From Flammeovirga aprica JL-4 (lineage in GTDB: Bacteria > Bacteroidota > Bacteroidia > Cytophagales > Flammeovirgaceae): 64,000 bases of DNA. The notes beneath the pieces were generated by a model. It worked only from the letters and a program-made list of their open reading frames with translations, did not search any database and was not told where the DNA came from. The stretch's first letter is position 1, and each line of letters starts with the position of its first letter. A program made the position numbers and the translations under genes. The stretch covers positions 1-64,000 of the forward strand of contig NZ_JABANE010000016.1 in assembly GCF_012844305.1 (NCBI RefSeq), read 5' to 3'. Positions 18,901-29,100 of this stretch are shown in pieces.

Positions 18901-19354
18901 CAATAATGGTCCAATAGGTACAGTCTTCAAAGAAAATAAGCAGTTTAATACCAATGATTAGACCTTGAATAACGAGATAACCGCTTTCACTTAAACTCAA
19001 ATACCAAACAAAAACACAGATCAGTACCTTAATCAAACTGTAGGTGGCATTGAGATGCTCTACTCTGAAACGACGTTCCAGATAAGCAAGCAACCGGGCA
19101 AGCAGAAGAATGATAATTCCACTGAACATAAATGCATAAGGCAAATTATCAACTGCTCTTTCCTGAAATAAAGTAGTGTAGGCAATTGTAAATACAATGG
19201 CCAATCCAGCACCTTCAGCAACGAAAAAGAGATTGACCCAGTTTGGGTTTTCCTTTCTCAGTAGTTGAAAGAGTTTGCTGAAAATATTGTCTTTCGGGAG
19301 GTAATAATAAAGTTTAGAGGCAATTGAATTCATTTCTAATAATTCAGTGATCAC
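15977..19354 (-). CDS. Transporter (MFS/Npt1-like) fused to HEAT repeats and a cNMP-binding domain
   Basis: A 1125-residue fusion. Residues about 35-440 hold roughly twelve membrane helices resembling MFS or Npt1/Tlc-type nucleotide transporters. Residues about 450-950 are helical HEAT-like repeats, for example VRKKAIISTCKSDPAFIKEV and KVFALKILAKV. Residues about 990-1110 form a cyclic-nucleotide-binding fold (LFREIPEHILVDI, IFRKGEESREMYIIYEGEV), with the phosphate cassette reading FGDLSLLDSSPRSLSATT. The usual Glu of the FGE motif is Asp here, so nucleotide binding is uncertain. The transported substrate is unknown. The gene is monocistronic, ends in a hairpin and lies downstream of rho but separated from it by a terminator. 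Confidence 0.8.
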   Translation of the reverse strand: MITELLEMNSIASKLYYYLPKDNIFSKLFQLLRKENPNWVNLFFVAEGAGLAIVFTIAYTTLFQERAVDNLPYAFMFSGIIILLLARLLAYLERRFRVEHLNATYSLIKVLICVFVWYLSLSESGYLVIQGLIIGIKLLIFFEDCTYWTIIENYSNTPERRKVLEQAKSFKVFAKLTGFVIILVGSNLFSLSVMAFWAIPLYLLSGWGLWQSLKNNNIDDQLEEYHDKVTRPSRKFTPDSFWAFGISNPYVLKLGLLTVCMACVWGIVEFFFMIDLRVSLYTPQKGLIALALLLIISYAIVATITPFFSSRKLQDIGIKKLLTIPPLILLCIVVLTFLVLRFSPRQVPIMLTLVAIVFIMTRNIILTTVTPSLLRPIQKKHRGFTFGILRGFFGSLGLVLSGFFLWIIDADTPSREGPLIVWLTVTILLAWWLCAKIVSRDYRVIIRRAFLLRDIESYEIATHDQEVNRLLVNKLISNRPEDVIYALEANTMINPKKNETVLLHMLRHPEEVVRYFSITFNEEIKTPKIEEAIKTLALKDPDPRVRKKAIISTCKSDPAFIKEVIDLIDNENSEIRKGALYGLLSSESEEQREIALNYIKNTLKSEDPHQKVFALKILAKVSPSESESYIFDAIIGGDDLLIKEGIKIAGIVKSPMHIPLLINLLKENKFNDTVLRTLIQYGEDCLDIIENELFVNKRREDIYLITLCKVMGKIDTPKSYEILWQLVDYPWPFMRMAAYNALKRLKYRPKTDADFQVLNKHLERFFQNYYWLCNAIVVLKHEKPFRAMLSKALEDEMLLIEEGIRMIQEFMIAGKGDQLFKLTSFSNRLFEYTDQEMILQNAEIEKNLWKTLPSSIYQKLIIVLGYYSLEMKMQKLGDYYSSNLVDPLSITLGIIRPYSFNRPLFTTWTKITALISIRDAMSPSLMKYIGQILNKDDIKLIEPALISLKRIEDYQDLPVSKSLDELVTTERKDWLMGILNEGTKPLLELEKVILLRSTTLFREIPEHILVDIASIMHEVRVPRDTAIFRKGEESREMYIIYEGEVKLHDGGFTFNTLMNRDLFGDLSLLDSSPRSLSATTTKDSVLMTIEQDDFLALMGYRRSLMQGILKTLGQRIRSQSNYSKN

Positions 19355-19467
19355 TTTTTAAAAAATACCTGCATAAGAAAACATCTACTTAAGCAGTTGC
19401 ACATTTAAATTCCAAAACTGCTTATGTTTAATTTGAAGTGTTTCGCAATCAAAAGATAGTAGAAAAA

Positions 19468-19503
19468 AAAAGCCGAAGCAATTAAAAATCACTTCGGCTT
19501 TTT
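19468..19503 (-). terminator. Terminator of rho
   Basis: AAGCCGAAG (19470-19478) pairs with CTTCGGCTT (19492-19500). On the minus strand nine T follow the stem. Runs of T on the other side make it usable in both directions. Confidence 0.85.
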
Positions 19504-19568
19504 AGTATTATATAAATACGCTTCAAGTACTAAGCTAAAAGTAGATGACTACTATTTTACCCTATTAC

Positions 19569-21341
19569 TTATTTATTCATTGAGATCAAGAATTCTTCAT
19601 TCGTTCTTGTTCCTCTCATATTACTTTGTAAGAATTCCATTGCTTCTGTTGACTTCATGTCAGACATCATTCTACGCATAATCCAAACACGTTGCAATGT
19701 ATCTTTGTCCATCAATAGATCTTCTCTACGCGTACCTGACATTGGAATATCAATCGCAGGATAAATACGCTTATTAGCCAGTTTTCTATCCAATTGAAGT
19801 TCCATGTTACCCGTACCCTTGAATTCTTCAAAGATCACTTCGTCCATTTTCGATCCCGTATCAATCAATGCTGTAGAGATGATGGTTAATGAACCACCGT
19901 TTTCAACATTCCTTGCCGCACCAAAGAATTTCTTAGGCTTATGTAATGCGTTAGCATCCACACCACCAGAAAGGATCTTTCCAGATGATGGAGTAACGGT
20001 GTTATACGCACGGGCTAAACGAGTAATTGAATCTAATAGAATCACTACATCGTGAGAACATTCTACCATTCTTTTCGCTTTCTCCAGCACCAATGAAGAA
20101 ACTTTCACGTGCTTATCTGCAGTTTCATCGAATGTAGAAGCAATCACTTCAGCGTTCACGCTACGTTGCATATCCGTCACCTCTTCCGGACGTTCATCAA
20201 TCAGTAAGATGATCAAATAACATTCAGGGTGATTTTGTGCAATTGCGTTGGCCACTTCTTTCAATAGCACCGTTTTACCTGTTTTAGGCTGTGCTACGAT
20301 CATACCACGTTGACCTTTACCAATCGGAGCAAATAAATCCAGCACACGTGTAGAGTAGATTTGCGGTTTAGTAGAAAGGTGTAATTGATCTTGTGGGAAA
20401 AGTGGCGTTAAATATTCAAAAGGAATACGATCACGAATTTCTTCAGTCGTTTTTCCGTTTACAGTATCAACTCTTAGTAAAGCAAAATACTTTTCACCAT
20501 CCTTAGGAGGTCTTACATTACCTCTTACAGTATCACCTGTTTTCAGACCAAAAAGTTTGATTTGAGACGGTGAAACGTAAACATCATCAGGACTGGCCAA
20601 GTAGTTATAATCAGAAGATCTTAAGAAGCCGAAACCATCAGACATGATTTCTAAAACCCCTTCACTGCTGATTACCCCATCAAAATCCTTCACAGAGATT
20701 TTCTGCACAGGTTTTGGCGGTTCAGTAGCCTTTTGCTCAATGGCTTTATTTCTTTCCTGCTGAAGCGTAGGATTTTTTTCGTCCGTTTCGTCGTCCAAGA
20801 ACATATCGAAGTCAGGCATATCGTCCAAAGGGTCAATACCTAAATCGATTTCTTCCCAAGACATAATATCGTCATGAGTAATAGGCTTAGGAGCATTGGA
20901 TTGACCAGGGGTATTTTTCTGACCTTTCGCTTTCTTCGGGTCTTGATTTCTACCTCTCTGATTTGGATTACCTTTTTTCACGTTTTCTCTCTTCACTCTT
21001 TCTCTTGGAGCTGCTGAACGTTTGCTTAATCGGGCTTTCTCTGGTCTGCTTTCTTGTTTTTTGTTTTGACTAACGGGCTTTTCGCTCACTGGTTGAGGAG
21101 CTTTTTCTTTATCGTTATCGTTAGAGGCAGTTGGCGTAACTTTCGGGGCTTGCTCTACTTTCGCTGGCGCTTCAGACACAGGCTGTGCACCCTCATTTTT
21201 TTCTTGAGCCTTGATTTGATTTTCAATTCTCTCAATGAGTTCTTTCTTACGAAGGTTACTGAAATTTTTCATGCCAAGACTTTCTGCAATATCTTTCAAC
21301 TCAGATAGCAGTTTAGCCTCTAGTAGCTTTCTTGTATACAT
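19569..21341 (-). CDS. rho: Transcription termination factor Rho
   Basis: A 590-residue hexameric RNA helicase that ends transcription. The N-terminal SAP-like Rho_N domain (about 1-45) is followed by a long low-complexity insert rich in Lys, Pro, Gln and Asn (about 45-225). The cold-shock-type RNA-binding domain (about 228-300) follows, with [20 protein letters not shown]. The ATPase core has the P-loop AQPKTGKT near 350-357, [17 protein letters not shown] and [17 protein letters not shown]. coli Rho is about 420 residues; the extra length is the insert, as is usual in Bacteroidota. A hairpin in the leader 14 bases before the start codon may matter for autoregulation. Confidence 0.97.
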   Translation of the reverse strand: MYTRKLLEAKLLSELKDIAESLGMKNFSNLRKKELIERIENQIKAQEKNEGAQPVSEAPAKVEQAPKVTPTASNDNDKEKAPQPVSEKPVSQNKKQESRPEKARLSKRSAAPRERVKRENVKKGNPNQRGRNQDPKKAKGQKNTPGQSNAPKPITHDDIMSWEEIDLGIDPLDDMPDFDMFLDDETDEKNPTLQQERNKAIEQKATEPPKPVQKISVKDFDGVISSEGVLEIMSDGFGFLRSSDYNYLASPDDVYVSPSQIKLFGLKTGDTVRGNVRPPKDGEKYFALLRVDTVNGKTTEEIRDRIPFEYLTPLFPQDQLHLSTKPQIYSTRVLDLFAPIGKGQRGMIVAQPKTGKTVLLKEVANAIAQNHPECYLIILLIDERPEEVTDMQRSVNAEVIASTFDETADKHVKVSSLVLEKAKRMVECSHDVVILLDSITRLARAYNTVTPSSGKILSGGVDANALHKPKKFFGAARNVENGGSLTIISTALIDTGSKMDEVIFEEFKGTGNMELQLDRKLANKRIYPAIDIPMSGTRREDLLMDKDTLQRVWIMRRMMSDMKSTEAMEFLQSNMRGTRTNEEFLISMNK

Positions 21342-21354
21342 AAAAATAAATGAT

Positions 21355-21373
21355 GACGGTGTTTTCTACCGTC
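21355..21373 (-). promoter_or_regulatory. Hairpin in the rho leader
   Basis: GACGGT (21355-21360) and ACCGTC (21368-21373) form a 6-bp stem with a 7-base loop, 13 bases before the rho start codon. It could cover the ribosome-binding region of the rho transcript. No T-run follows, so it is not a terminator. Confidence 0.4.
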
Positions 21374-21553
21374 GATATAATGAAATACTTTATGAAGAAA
21401 CTTAATTTTTATTATTAAGAGTATGTAGAATAGAAGCTATCTACATCGTAGTCACCTTACCGGAAGGATATAGGCATTTGTCGTGACTTTTAATATTATA
21501 AGCAAATCTAAGTTATCCTATTTAATTTCACAAGCTGAAATGATAAGATTACT

Positions 21554-22900
21554 TTAATTTCTAATCAATTTTTCGATAACATCTCCAAAATAAGCCCCAT
21601 ATTCAGGTCCTACCCAGTTCATTTCTCTGATTTCATAACTATGTAATGAGTCATAATAAGCGTCGCAAGTAACGTATCCAACATAGTTTCCGTTAAAGCT
21701 TGACAGCATAAAGTGTTTGTTATGTTCGTTTGCTAACGAGTCGAATTTATAATCCAACGCTATCTCACCAGAAAAATCAGAAGGAGCTCCAAACCAATCA
21801 ATATCTCCTAATCTGAAATAGGTAATATCACCATTCAACCCTCCTGAGGCCATTTTAAATACCCAATCACGTACTTTTAAGTTCTTTTCAATTCTTACTT
21901 GTGAAGGTCTGAAGTCGATAGGTACTTTATGAATACCAGCATCCACTACATAATTAACAGCAGTGCTGTCCCATTTATTAAATATAGAGTCAGACAAAGC
22001 CTGCCCCATGTGTGTGATCATTTCAAAGTCTTTTTCACCATGTGGACTGTTAGGACCATGGCTTGCTACCATTCCGGCACAGTACATGGCAAAATCAATA
22101 GAAGGGTGACCTTCCAGATGTTCCACAAACTCCCCCGGATAATCTCTGGAGTAAATCCAGAAATCCATGTTCAGACAAGTGGCGTGTGCATTATAAGTGG
22201 TAATGACAGCTTGTTTTCCGTCTGTTCTGTTTATTTTAATGGCACGGATAGAATTTTCTTTTCTTCCTCCAGCCACTATTCTATTGTTAACCCAGTCTGG
22301 AGATTCTGTTTGTATAAAACCAATACCCCCTTTTGATTTTGTATTACGGGCTTCTTTTATAGCATTAAACGACGCATCAGTGATTTTTTGTGTAGCCTCT
22401 TCAGAATACTTTCCCATAGAAAGGTTGCCCAGTAATGAAGGATCAAAACCGCCCATACCATTATGAGTGTGGATTGCAGAGAAAAGTACTTGATCTGCAG
22501 TAAGCCCGATAGTCGGCAATAATTTTTCTAATCTTTTTCTGACTTCAATCGGAAAAATCATAAGATCCAGTGTCAGTACAAATGACTCACGGATTCCATC
22601 ATCAAAAGCAAAAGCTCTAGCATAGAGAGAATCTCTTACAGCAGTGTACGCTGTTCTGAAGCCATATCCTGCCACAGGAAGTGAGATGTCTTTTGGAATA
22701 ATAGGTTGAGCTGACCAGCCAATAAGAAGTGTGTCCTGAGTAGAAACTTCTTTGTGTATTGCAGATATAATATTATCTGTATTGATAATGGTGTTTTTAT
22801 ATTCATCCGTTGAATGCAGGGGTGTTCTGTCAATTGTCCCTATCAATACAACCGCCAATGTTAAAAGACCAATCAGGAAAATACTGAATTTTTTAAGCAA
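21554..22900 (-). CDS. Neutral/alkaline ceramidase-like exported protein
   Basis: A 448-residue protein resembling the N-terminal catalytic domain of neutral/alkaline non-lysosomal ceramidase (PF04734), with a membrane anchor or signal at 5-20. Typical features are the opening IGWSAQPIIPKDISLPVAGYG, the ALTLDL-like FVLTLDLMIFP and the zinc-ligand stretch FSAIHTHNGMGGFD, with further His in TTYNAHATCLNMDFW. It lacks the C-terminal domain of the full ceramidases, so the substrate may be another N-acyl lipid or none of these. It is a single gene between rho and the plus-strand DUF4136 gene. Confidence 0.75.
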   Translation of the reverse strand: MLKKFSIFLIGLLTLAVVLIGTIDRTPLHSTDEYKNTIINTDNIISAIHKEVSTQDTLLIGWSAQPIIPKDISLPVAGYGFRTAYTAVRDSLYARAFAFDDGIRESFVLTLDLMIFPIEVRKRLEKLLPTIGLTADQVLFSAIHTHNGMGGFDPSLLGNLSMGKYSEEATQKITDASFNAIKEARNTKSKGGIGFIQTESPDWVNNRIVAGGRKENSIRAIKINRTDGKQAVITTYNAHATCLNMDFWIYSRDYPGEFVEHLEGHPSIDFAMYCAGMVASHGPNSPHGEKDFEMITHMGQALSDSIFNKWDSTAVNYVVDAGIHKVPIDFRPSQVRIEKNLKVRDWVFKMASGGLNGDITYFRLGDIDWFGAPSDFSGEIALDYKFDSLANEHNKHFMLSSFNGNYVGYVTCDAYYDSLHSYEIREMNWVGPEYGAYFGDVIEKLIRN

Positions 22901-23060
22901 GAATACGGAAATTTTAAGCCTGTAATTAGAATGTCATAAAAATACTGAATCCCTTTTTACTATTACTAATTTTTAGCTTTAAAAGTTTTACTGTTGTATT
23001 AACAAAGTACACTCGCGTTTTTTAATAATAGTTTTTAGTGTTATTAAGATAAAAGTCTAC

Positions 23061-23068
23061 TATATTTG
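23061..23068 (+). promoter_or_regulatory. Possible -7 promoter box
   Basis: TATATTTG fits TAnnTTTG and lies 37 bases before the DUF4136 lipoprotein gene. No well-spaced -33 element was seen. Confidence 0.35.
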
Positions 23069-23105
23069 CTCCTGTTAACATATTTGATAACCTCATTTTT
23101 TAATC

Positions 23106-23777
23106 ATGAAAACTTTTTTTCTTAAAGCACTCGCCTTAATTGGTGTTATTGCATTCCTTCAAGGCTGTTATCCCGGAGGTGCTGAGTACACAAGCGACCT
23201 GGATATTGCCATTTCACAATATGATTCTGCTCAGGATTTGAGATCATATAGAACTTACTTCTTAGTAGATACAATGTCTGTGACTACAGCGGGTAATGCA
23301 CAGGGTCTGACTGTAGAAGAAAGAGAAGAAATAATTACTTATACCAATCAGCAATTACAAAATATTTTGGGATTGTCACCAATTACAAACCCAACAGCAG
23401 AAAGCGATGCTGATATTGTAGTACAATTATCTCAGATTGCAGTGCAGCAATCAGGTGTTGCATGGCAACCGCCTTACTGGCCCGGCTATCCAGGTTTCCC
23501 GGGTTATCCAGGCTACCCAGGTTATCCGTGGTATGGCGGAGGATATACTTATTACTCTTACAGCAATGGAACAATTTTAGTTGATTTCATTGACGTTCAA
23601 AAAACAATTGATGCCAACAATCCTCCTTTAGCAGATGATCGTTTTGTATTAGTACTAGGCTGGCAGGGTGCATTGAACGGTGTTTTATCACGTGCTAACA
23701 GCGTACCGTTGGTAAAAGATGGTATCACTGTTTTATTTGATCAATTCAATACTGCAAAAGCAGGTACAGATAACTAA
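23106..23777 (+). CDS. DUF4136-type lipoprotein
   Basis: A 223-residue lipoprotein with lipobox LQGC (Cys21). The fold resembles DUF4136, a family of envelope lipoproteins of unknown role: an early DLRSYRTYFLVDT stretch, a middle ADIVVQLSQ strand and a late VLVLGWQGAL strand. A Pro/Gly/Tyr-rich loop of repeated GYPG units (about residues 125-145) precedes the NGTILVDFID strand, and the repeats may make this loop flexible. The gene is followed after 37 bases by an outer-membrane beta-barrel gene on the same strand, which suggests a shared transcript. Confidence 0.8.
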   Translation: MKTFFLKALALIGVIAFLQGCYPGGAEYTSDLDIAISQYDSAQDLRSYRTYFLVDTMSVTTAGNAQGLTVEEREEIITYTNQQLQNILGLSPITNPTAESDADIVVQLSQIAVQQSGVAWQPPYWPGYPGFPGYPGYPGYPWYGGGYTYYSYSNGTILVDFIDVQKTIDANNPPLADDRFVLVLGWQGALNGVLSRANSVPLVKDGITVLFDQFNTAKAGTDN

Positions 23778-23814
23778 GAAACAATCACCTGATCTATTCA
23801 AAAGAACTTAAATC

Positions 23815-24402
23815 ATGAAAAAATATATTGCAACCCTTTTGTTGGTTTTCACTGGCTTTTTTGCTTCTGCACAGCAGTCAGATTTCATCATCTCTTATCA
23901 AATGTCTCTTCCTTTAGGAAGCACAAGTGATTATATCAGCTCTTTCAGTGGAAGAGGTATAGGCCTTGAGTGGAGAAAACATTTGCTGACAACTCCTGTT
24001 TCATTTGGTTTTTCAGTAAACTGGAATGTACTGTATCAAAAAGTTGAAGAACGCTACAACAACCCTAGTGAAGGTGTGGTGGCAGATGGTAAGCAGTACA
24101 GATATATGAATACTGTACCTATATTATTGCATGCTGATTATTACTTTAATAAAGATGGAATTGTAAATCCTTTCGTTGGAGTAGGCTTAGGCACATATTA
24201 TATAAACCAAAGAACTTCATTTGGTCAGTGGGCATTTATTGAGAAGAACTGGCACTTTGGTGTAGCTCCAGAAGTGGGTGTGATTGCAGATGTAAGCCCT
24301 TCTTTCAATATGCTCTTTACGGTACGTTATAATCACGCATTCAAGGCTGGAAATGCAACAGATCATTCTTATTTAGGCTTTAATGTTGGATTTGTATTCT
24401 AA
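23815..24402 (+). CDS. Outer-membrane beta-barrel protein
   Basis: A 195-residue exported protein with a clear signal peptide (ending FFASAQQ). The mature part has alternating hydrophobic strands typical of an eight-stranded OmpX/OmpW-like barrel, for example VSFGFSVNWNVLYQKV and NPFVGVGLGTYY, and ends in an aromatic residue (GFNVGFVF). That C-terminal Phe is the usual BAM recognition signal. It follows a DUF4136 lipoprotein gene by 37 bases and ends with a terminator. No specific ligand or function can be assigned. Confidence 0.8.
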   Translation: MKKYIATLLLVFTGFFASAQQSDFIISYQMSLPLGSTSDYISSFSGRGIGLEWRKHLLTTPVSFGFSVNWNVLYQKVEERYNNPSEGVVADGKQYRYMNTVPILLHADYYFNKDGIVNPFVGVGLGTYYINQRTSFGQWAFIEKNWHFGVAPEVGVIADVSPSFNMLFTVRYNHAFKAGNATDHSYLGFNVGFVF

Positions 24403-24429
24403 GAAAAGAATACCGAAACAAAATACTAC

Positions 24430-24475
24430 ACCTAGCTGAAATGAAATATAAATTTTATTACAGCTAGGTATTTTT
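24430..24475 (+). terminator. Terminator after the beta-barrel gene
   Basis: ACCTAGCTG (24430-24438) pairs with CAGCTAGGT (24461-24469) around an AT-rich loop; ATTTTT follows. Confidence 0.8.
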
Positions 24476-24607
24476 AATGAGCAATTATTTTTCTCTTTAA
24501 AAATCTGAAAATGAGTTAATAATCAAACTAAATAAGGAAACACTGTAACCTTATTTGTTACATTGAGTATTAAATTATAAAATAAAAATTAAGCACAATC
24601 TACAACA

Positions 24608-25072
24608 ATGAAAAAAATGCTATTCATCGCATCTCTTCTTTTGGGAACATCAATGATGATCAACGCTCAAACGATAGATGCAGAAACAATAAAGTCGGTT
24701 ATCAAAACTGAAAAAAGAATCTTCTTCATGGAAAACATGGATTTATCTTTAGAAGAAGCGACAAAGTTTTGGGAGTTATATGACAAGTTTGAATTAGACA
24801 ACTCGGAGTTATCAAGAGAAAAGACAAAATTATTTGAAGAGTTGATTAGTGAAACAGATGGTATCTCTGATGAAGAAGCATTAACTATGGTCAATGATCT
24901 TATGGTAATCCAGCAGAAAAACTTGAAGTTGAAAAAGAAGCATATGAAAATTATGCAGAAGGAGTTGTCTCCAAAAACAGTCGCTCGTTTTTATCAATTA
25001 AATGAATTGGTGAATAGCTTCTTGAAAACACAAATCTTAAGTGAATTACCAGTGGTTCAAAGTAAAAAGTAA
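24608..25072 (+). CDS. Exported helical protein, Spy/CpxP-like
   Basis: A 154-residue protein with a signal peptide (residues about 1-20, ending INAQ). The mature part is almost entirely charged alpha helix, with a LSLEEATKFWELYDKFELDN segment and a second basic helix KLKKKHMKIMQKELSP. This pattern of a hooked helical dimer is typical of Spy/CpxP and LTXXQ-type periplasmic proteins that buffer misfolded proteins or metals, but sequence motifs are too loose for a firm call. It is a single gene with its own terminator, next to a TlpA-like thioredoxin gene. Confidence 0.6.
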   Translation: MKKMLFIASLLLGTSMMINAQTIDAETIKSVIKTEKRIFFMENMDLSLEEATKFWELYDKFELDNSELSREKTKLFEELISETDGISDEEALTMVNDLMVIQQKNLKLKKKHMKIMQKELSPKTVARFYQLNELVNSFLKTQILSELPVVQSKK

Positions 25073-25102
25073 CTTTTGCCTTAGTAAAAAATTATAGATA
25101 GT

Positions 25103-25141
25103 AAAGCCTCAGTATTTTTGAAAAAGATACTGAGGCTTTTT
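25103..25141 (+). terminator. Terminator after the Spy-like gene
   Basis: AAAGCCTCAGTAT and ATACTGAGGCTTT form a 13-bp stem, and TTTTTC follows. Confidence 0.9.
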
Positions 25142-25297
25142 CATTCTTAATTCTTTCTTTAATAACCCCTTTTCTTTTGTCCTATTACTCAAAGTATTGT
25201 AAGTAAAAGGAAAAAGATCGACTAAGTTGTGAATCTTTTCTGGTATTAAGAATAGAGATTTTTTTATGCAGTATAAAATAAGAACAGCCTATTTAAT

Positions 25298-25882
25298 ATG
25301 AATATTTCAAAACAAACCATCATTAAAGAACTAAAATCATGGGGATTCTTCGTCATTCTTTTAGGAGGACTTTATATTACAGGAGTATTACCTGAAGTTT
25401 CCGCTTTATTGCAAAGGGGTTTATTAATGACGGGGTTGATGAATGCATCTTCTACTGAAGAATATGTAGGGAAAACAGATTACAATTGGAAGTTAGAAAC
25501 ATTTGAAACAAGCGAGATCGTAGATTTCTCGTCTTTCAAGGGAAAAAAAGTATTTCTTAATGTTTGGGCTTCATGGTGTCCACCTTGTATTGCCGAGATG
25601 CCAAGCATAGAAAAACTATATCAACATTTTCAGGATGACGATAATGTGGTCTTTGTTATGCTGAATGTGGATGAAGATAAAGAGAAGGCTGATAAATTTT
25701 TAAAGCGGAAAGGTTTCAGTTTCCCTAATTATAGAAGGAAGACCTCTACTCCATCCGTTTTCCAGAGTAACAGTATTCCATCTACCTATGTCATTAATGA
25801 AAAAGGAGAAGTGATCTTCAAACATCAGGGATTAGCGAACTACTATTCAGAGAGTTTTATAAATATGCTAACAATACAATGA
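25298..25882 (+). CDS. TlpA-like thioredoxin family protein
   Basis: A 194-residue membrane-anchored thioredoxin facing the periplasm. A membrane helix (about 14-32) is followed by a thioredoxin fold with the active site WCPPC (Cys94, Cys97), in VWASWCPPCIAEMP, and the cis-proline loop SIPSTYVINEKGEVI. The family reduces disulfides in cytochrome maturation or envelope proteins. No cytochrome-maturation genes are next to it. DsbD, which could supply its electrons, is encoded at 57684 in this window. It lies directly upstream of rpoB. Confidence 0.85.
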   Translation: MNISKQTIIKELKSWGFFVILLGGLYITGVLPEVSALLQRGLLMTGLMNASSTEEYVGKTDYNWKLETFETSEIVDFSSFKGKKVFLNVWASWCPPCIAEMPSIEKLYQHFQDDDNVVFVMLNVDEDKEKADKFLKRKGFSFPNYRRKTSTPSVFQSNSIPSTYVINEKGEVIFKHQGLANYYSESFINMLTIQ

Positions 25883-25953
25883 CATTTCTTAAGTTATTTA
25901 GTATTGTTGATAAAACTTATGCCAATAAGAGTATGACTTTAGTAACTTTTGTC

Positions 25954-25961
25954 TATATTTG
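25954..25961 (+). promoter_or_regulatory. Possible -7 promoter box for rpoB
   Basis: TATATTTG fits TAnnTTTG and lies 143 bases before the rpoB start, giving a long leader. It would separate rpoB transcription from the upstream thioredoxin gene. No clear -33 element. Confidence 0.35.
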
Positions 25962-26104
25962 CAAGTTGCATGTAAAATATATTATTTGCATCGGGCAAAA
26001 TAGTCTATTTACTTGCAATAATTTACATTTTGGCGCCTCTGTTTAGGATGGTACGAGTTACCATATAAGCAGATAGTTTTTGAAACTTAAAAAAGAATAC
26101 CACC

Positions 26105-29100
26105 TTGGCAACATTCAAGAACGGTAGAAAGAATTTTGCATCAGCAAAAAGAGTACTGGGTTACCCAGACTTCTTAGATGTACAGTTTAAGTCTTTCCAC
26201 AATTTCTTCCAAATCGACACTCCACCGGAATTACGTGAAGATGAAGGTCTTTACAAAGTATTCATGGAGAATTTCCCAATTACAGATTCTCGTGAGAACT
26301 TTAATTTGGAATTTATTGATTATACAATTGATCCTCCAAAATACACTGTTGATGAGTGTGTAGAAAGAGGTTTGACTTTTAGTGTACCGTTAAAAGCGAA
26401 GTTAAAGCTTTCTTGTAGCGACGAAGATAACGAGGATTTTGAAACCATCGAACAAGATGTGTTCTTAGGAAATATTCCTTACATGACTCCTCGTGGATCG
26501 TTTGTAGTTAATGGTGCAGAACGTGTAATCGTTTCTCAGTTACACAGATCTCCAGGTGTGTTCTTTGCTCAATCAAAACACACTAACGGTACTAAACTTT
26601 ACTCTGCAAGAGTAATTCCTTTCAAAGGATCATGGATCGAATTTGCAACAGACGTTAACAACGTGATGTATGCTTATATCGACCGTAAAAAGAAATTCCC
26701 AGTGACGATGCTTCTTCGTTCGATCGGTTATGGATCAGACAAAGACATCTTAGACCTATTCGAACTTTCTGAGGAAATCGAGGTAACGAAAGCAAACCTT
26801 GCTCAGTTAGAGAATAGAACATTGGCTGCTCGTGTTCTTAAAACATGGACAGAAGACTTCGTAGATGAGGATACAGGTGAGGTAGTTTCTATCGACCGTA
26901 ACGATGTAATCTTAGAGCGTGATCATATCATCTCTGAGGAGGATCTTGAATTGATCGAAGACGCAGGTGTTAACTCTGTGATCGTTCATAGAAAAGATAT
27001 CAACATCAACGATTTCCGTATCATCTTCGATACATTAGCAAAAGATAATTCAAACTCAGAGAAGGAAGCGGTACACCAAATCTACCGTCAACTTCGTAAC
27101 ACTGAGGCTCCTGATGATCAGACTGCACGTGATATTATCAACAACTTGTTCTTCTCAGACAAACGTTACGATTTAGGTGAAGTAGGTCGTTACAAACTTA
27201 ACCGTAAGTTACAGTCGGAGACAGGCATGGAAGTGCGCGTACTGACTAAAGAAGATATTGTCAAAATCATCAAGCACTTGATCCACTTGATCAACTCTAA
27301 AACAGTAGTTGATGATATTGACCACTTGTCAAACCGTCGTATCCGTACGGTGGGTGAGCAACTTTACTCTCAATTCGGAGTAGGTTTAGCTCGTATGGCA
27401 CGTACTATTAAAGAGCGTATGAACGTTCGTGATAACGAAGACTTTAAGCCAGTTGACTTGGTAAATGCTCGTACGTTATCATCAGTGATTAACTCGTTCT
27501 TCGGTACCAACCAGCTATCTCAATTCATGGACCAGACTAACCCTCTTGCAGAGGTAACGCACAAGCGTCGTATCTCAGCATTAGGACCAGGTGGTTTATC
27601 AAGAGAGCGTGCAGGTTTCGAGGTTCGTGACGTTCACTACACTCACTACGGTCGTCTTTGTACTATTGAGACACCAGAAGGTCCAAACATTGGTCTGATT
27701 TCATCTCTTACGGTATATGCTAAAGTAAACAGCATGGGATTCATTGAGACTCCTTACCGTAAAGTAACAGACGGTGTTGTTGACATTGAAGACAATAACG
27801 TTACTTATATCTCTGCTGAAGAGGAAGATGAGAAATTCATCGCTCAAGCTAAGACTGACTTAGATGAGAACAACCGCTTCACTGAAGAGTTTGTAAAAGT
27901 ACGTTATGAGGGTGACTTCCCGCTTAAAGCGCCAGAAGACATCCAATATATGGACGTTGCTCCAAACCAAATTGTATCGATTGCCGCATCATTGATTCCT
28001 TTCTTAGAGCATGATGATGCCAACCGTGCATTGATGGGATCCAACATGCAGCGTCAAGCCGTGCCATTATTGAAGCCTGAAGCTCCAATCGTAGGTACTG
28101 GTTTGGAAAGAAACGTAGCAATTGACTCTCGTACTGTAGTTCTTGCAGAAAAAGACGGTGTGGTAGATACAGTTGATGCGAATGGTATTCATATGAGATA
28201 TGATCTTACAGAGGACGAAAAGTTAGCTACTTTCGAAGACGATGTAAAATCACACAACTTGGTGAAGTTCCGTAGAACGAACCAGGATACTTGTATGAAC
28301 ATGCGCCCTATCGTGAAGAAAGGGGACAGAGTAAAACAAGGTGACGTTCTTTCTGAAGGTTATTCTACTGAAAATGGCGAATTGGCAATTGGTAAAAACT
28401 TACTAGTAGCCTTCATGCCTTGGCAGGGATATAACTTTGAGGATGCGATTGTAATCTCAGAGCGTGTAGTACGTAATGACGTTTATACATCACTTCACAT
28501 TGTTGAACATGAATTAGAAGTGCGTGACACTAAGCGTGGTGAGGAAGAATTAACTTCTGAAATCCCTAACGTTGGTGAAGACGCAGTGAAAAACCTTGAC
28601 GAAAACGGTATTATCCGTGTAGGTTCACGTGTTCGTCCTGGTGATATCTTAATTGGTAAGATTACTCCTAAAGGAGAATCAGACCCAACTCCAGAAGAAA
28701 AATTATTACGTGCTATCTTCGGTGATAAAGCAGGTGATGTAAAAGACGCTTCATTAAAAGCTTCTCCTTCTTTAATTGGTACAGTAATCGACACTCGTCT
28801 ATTTGCTCGTCCTAAGAAAGACAAAGAGATGCGTGCTAAAGCTAAGAAAGAAGTTGAGTTATTGAAAAAGCAATACTCACGCGACTTGAAAGGCTTAGAG
28901 AATAAGATGATGTCTAAATTGATTGAGTTATTGGACGGTATGACTTGTGAAGGCGTATTCCATAAATTCGGTCAAGAAGTGATGAGCAAAGGAGTTACTT
29001 TCTCTGATGCAAACATCGCTGAAAACATCTTCTCTGGAGAGAACCCATTCCGTGATGATTCAAGTTATGCAGTTCCTGAGGAAGTGAACCTAATAGGTGA

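Noticed and set aside
27530-27700. Possible rifampicin-resistance change in rpoB
   Set aside because: The cluster I region looks wild type.
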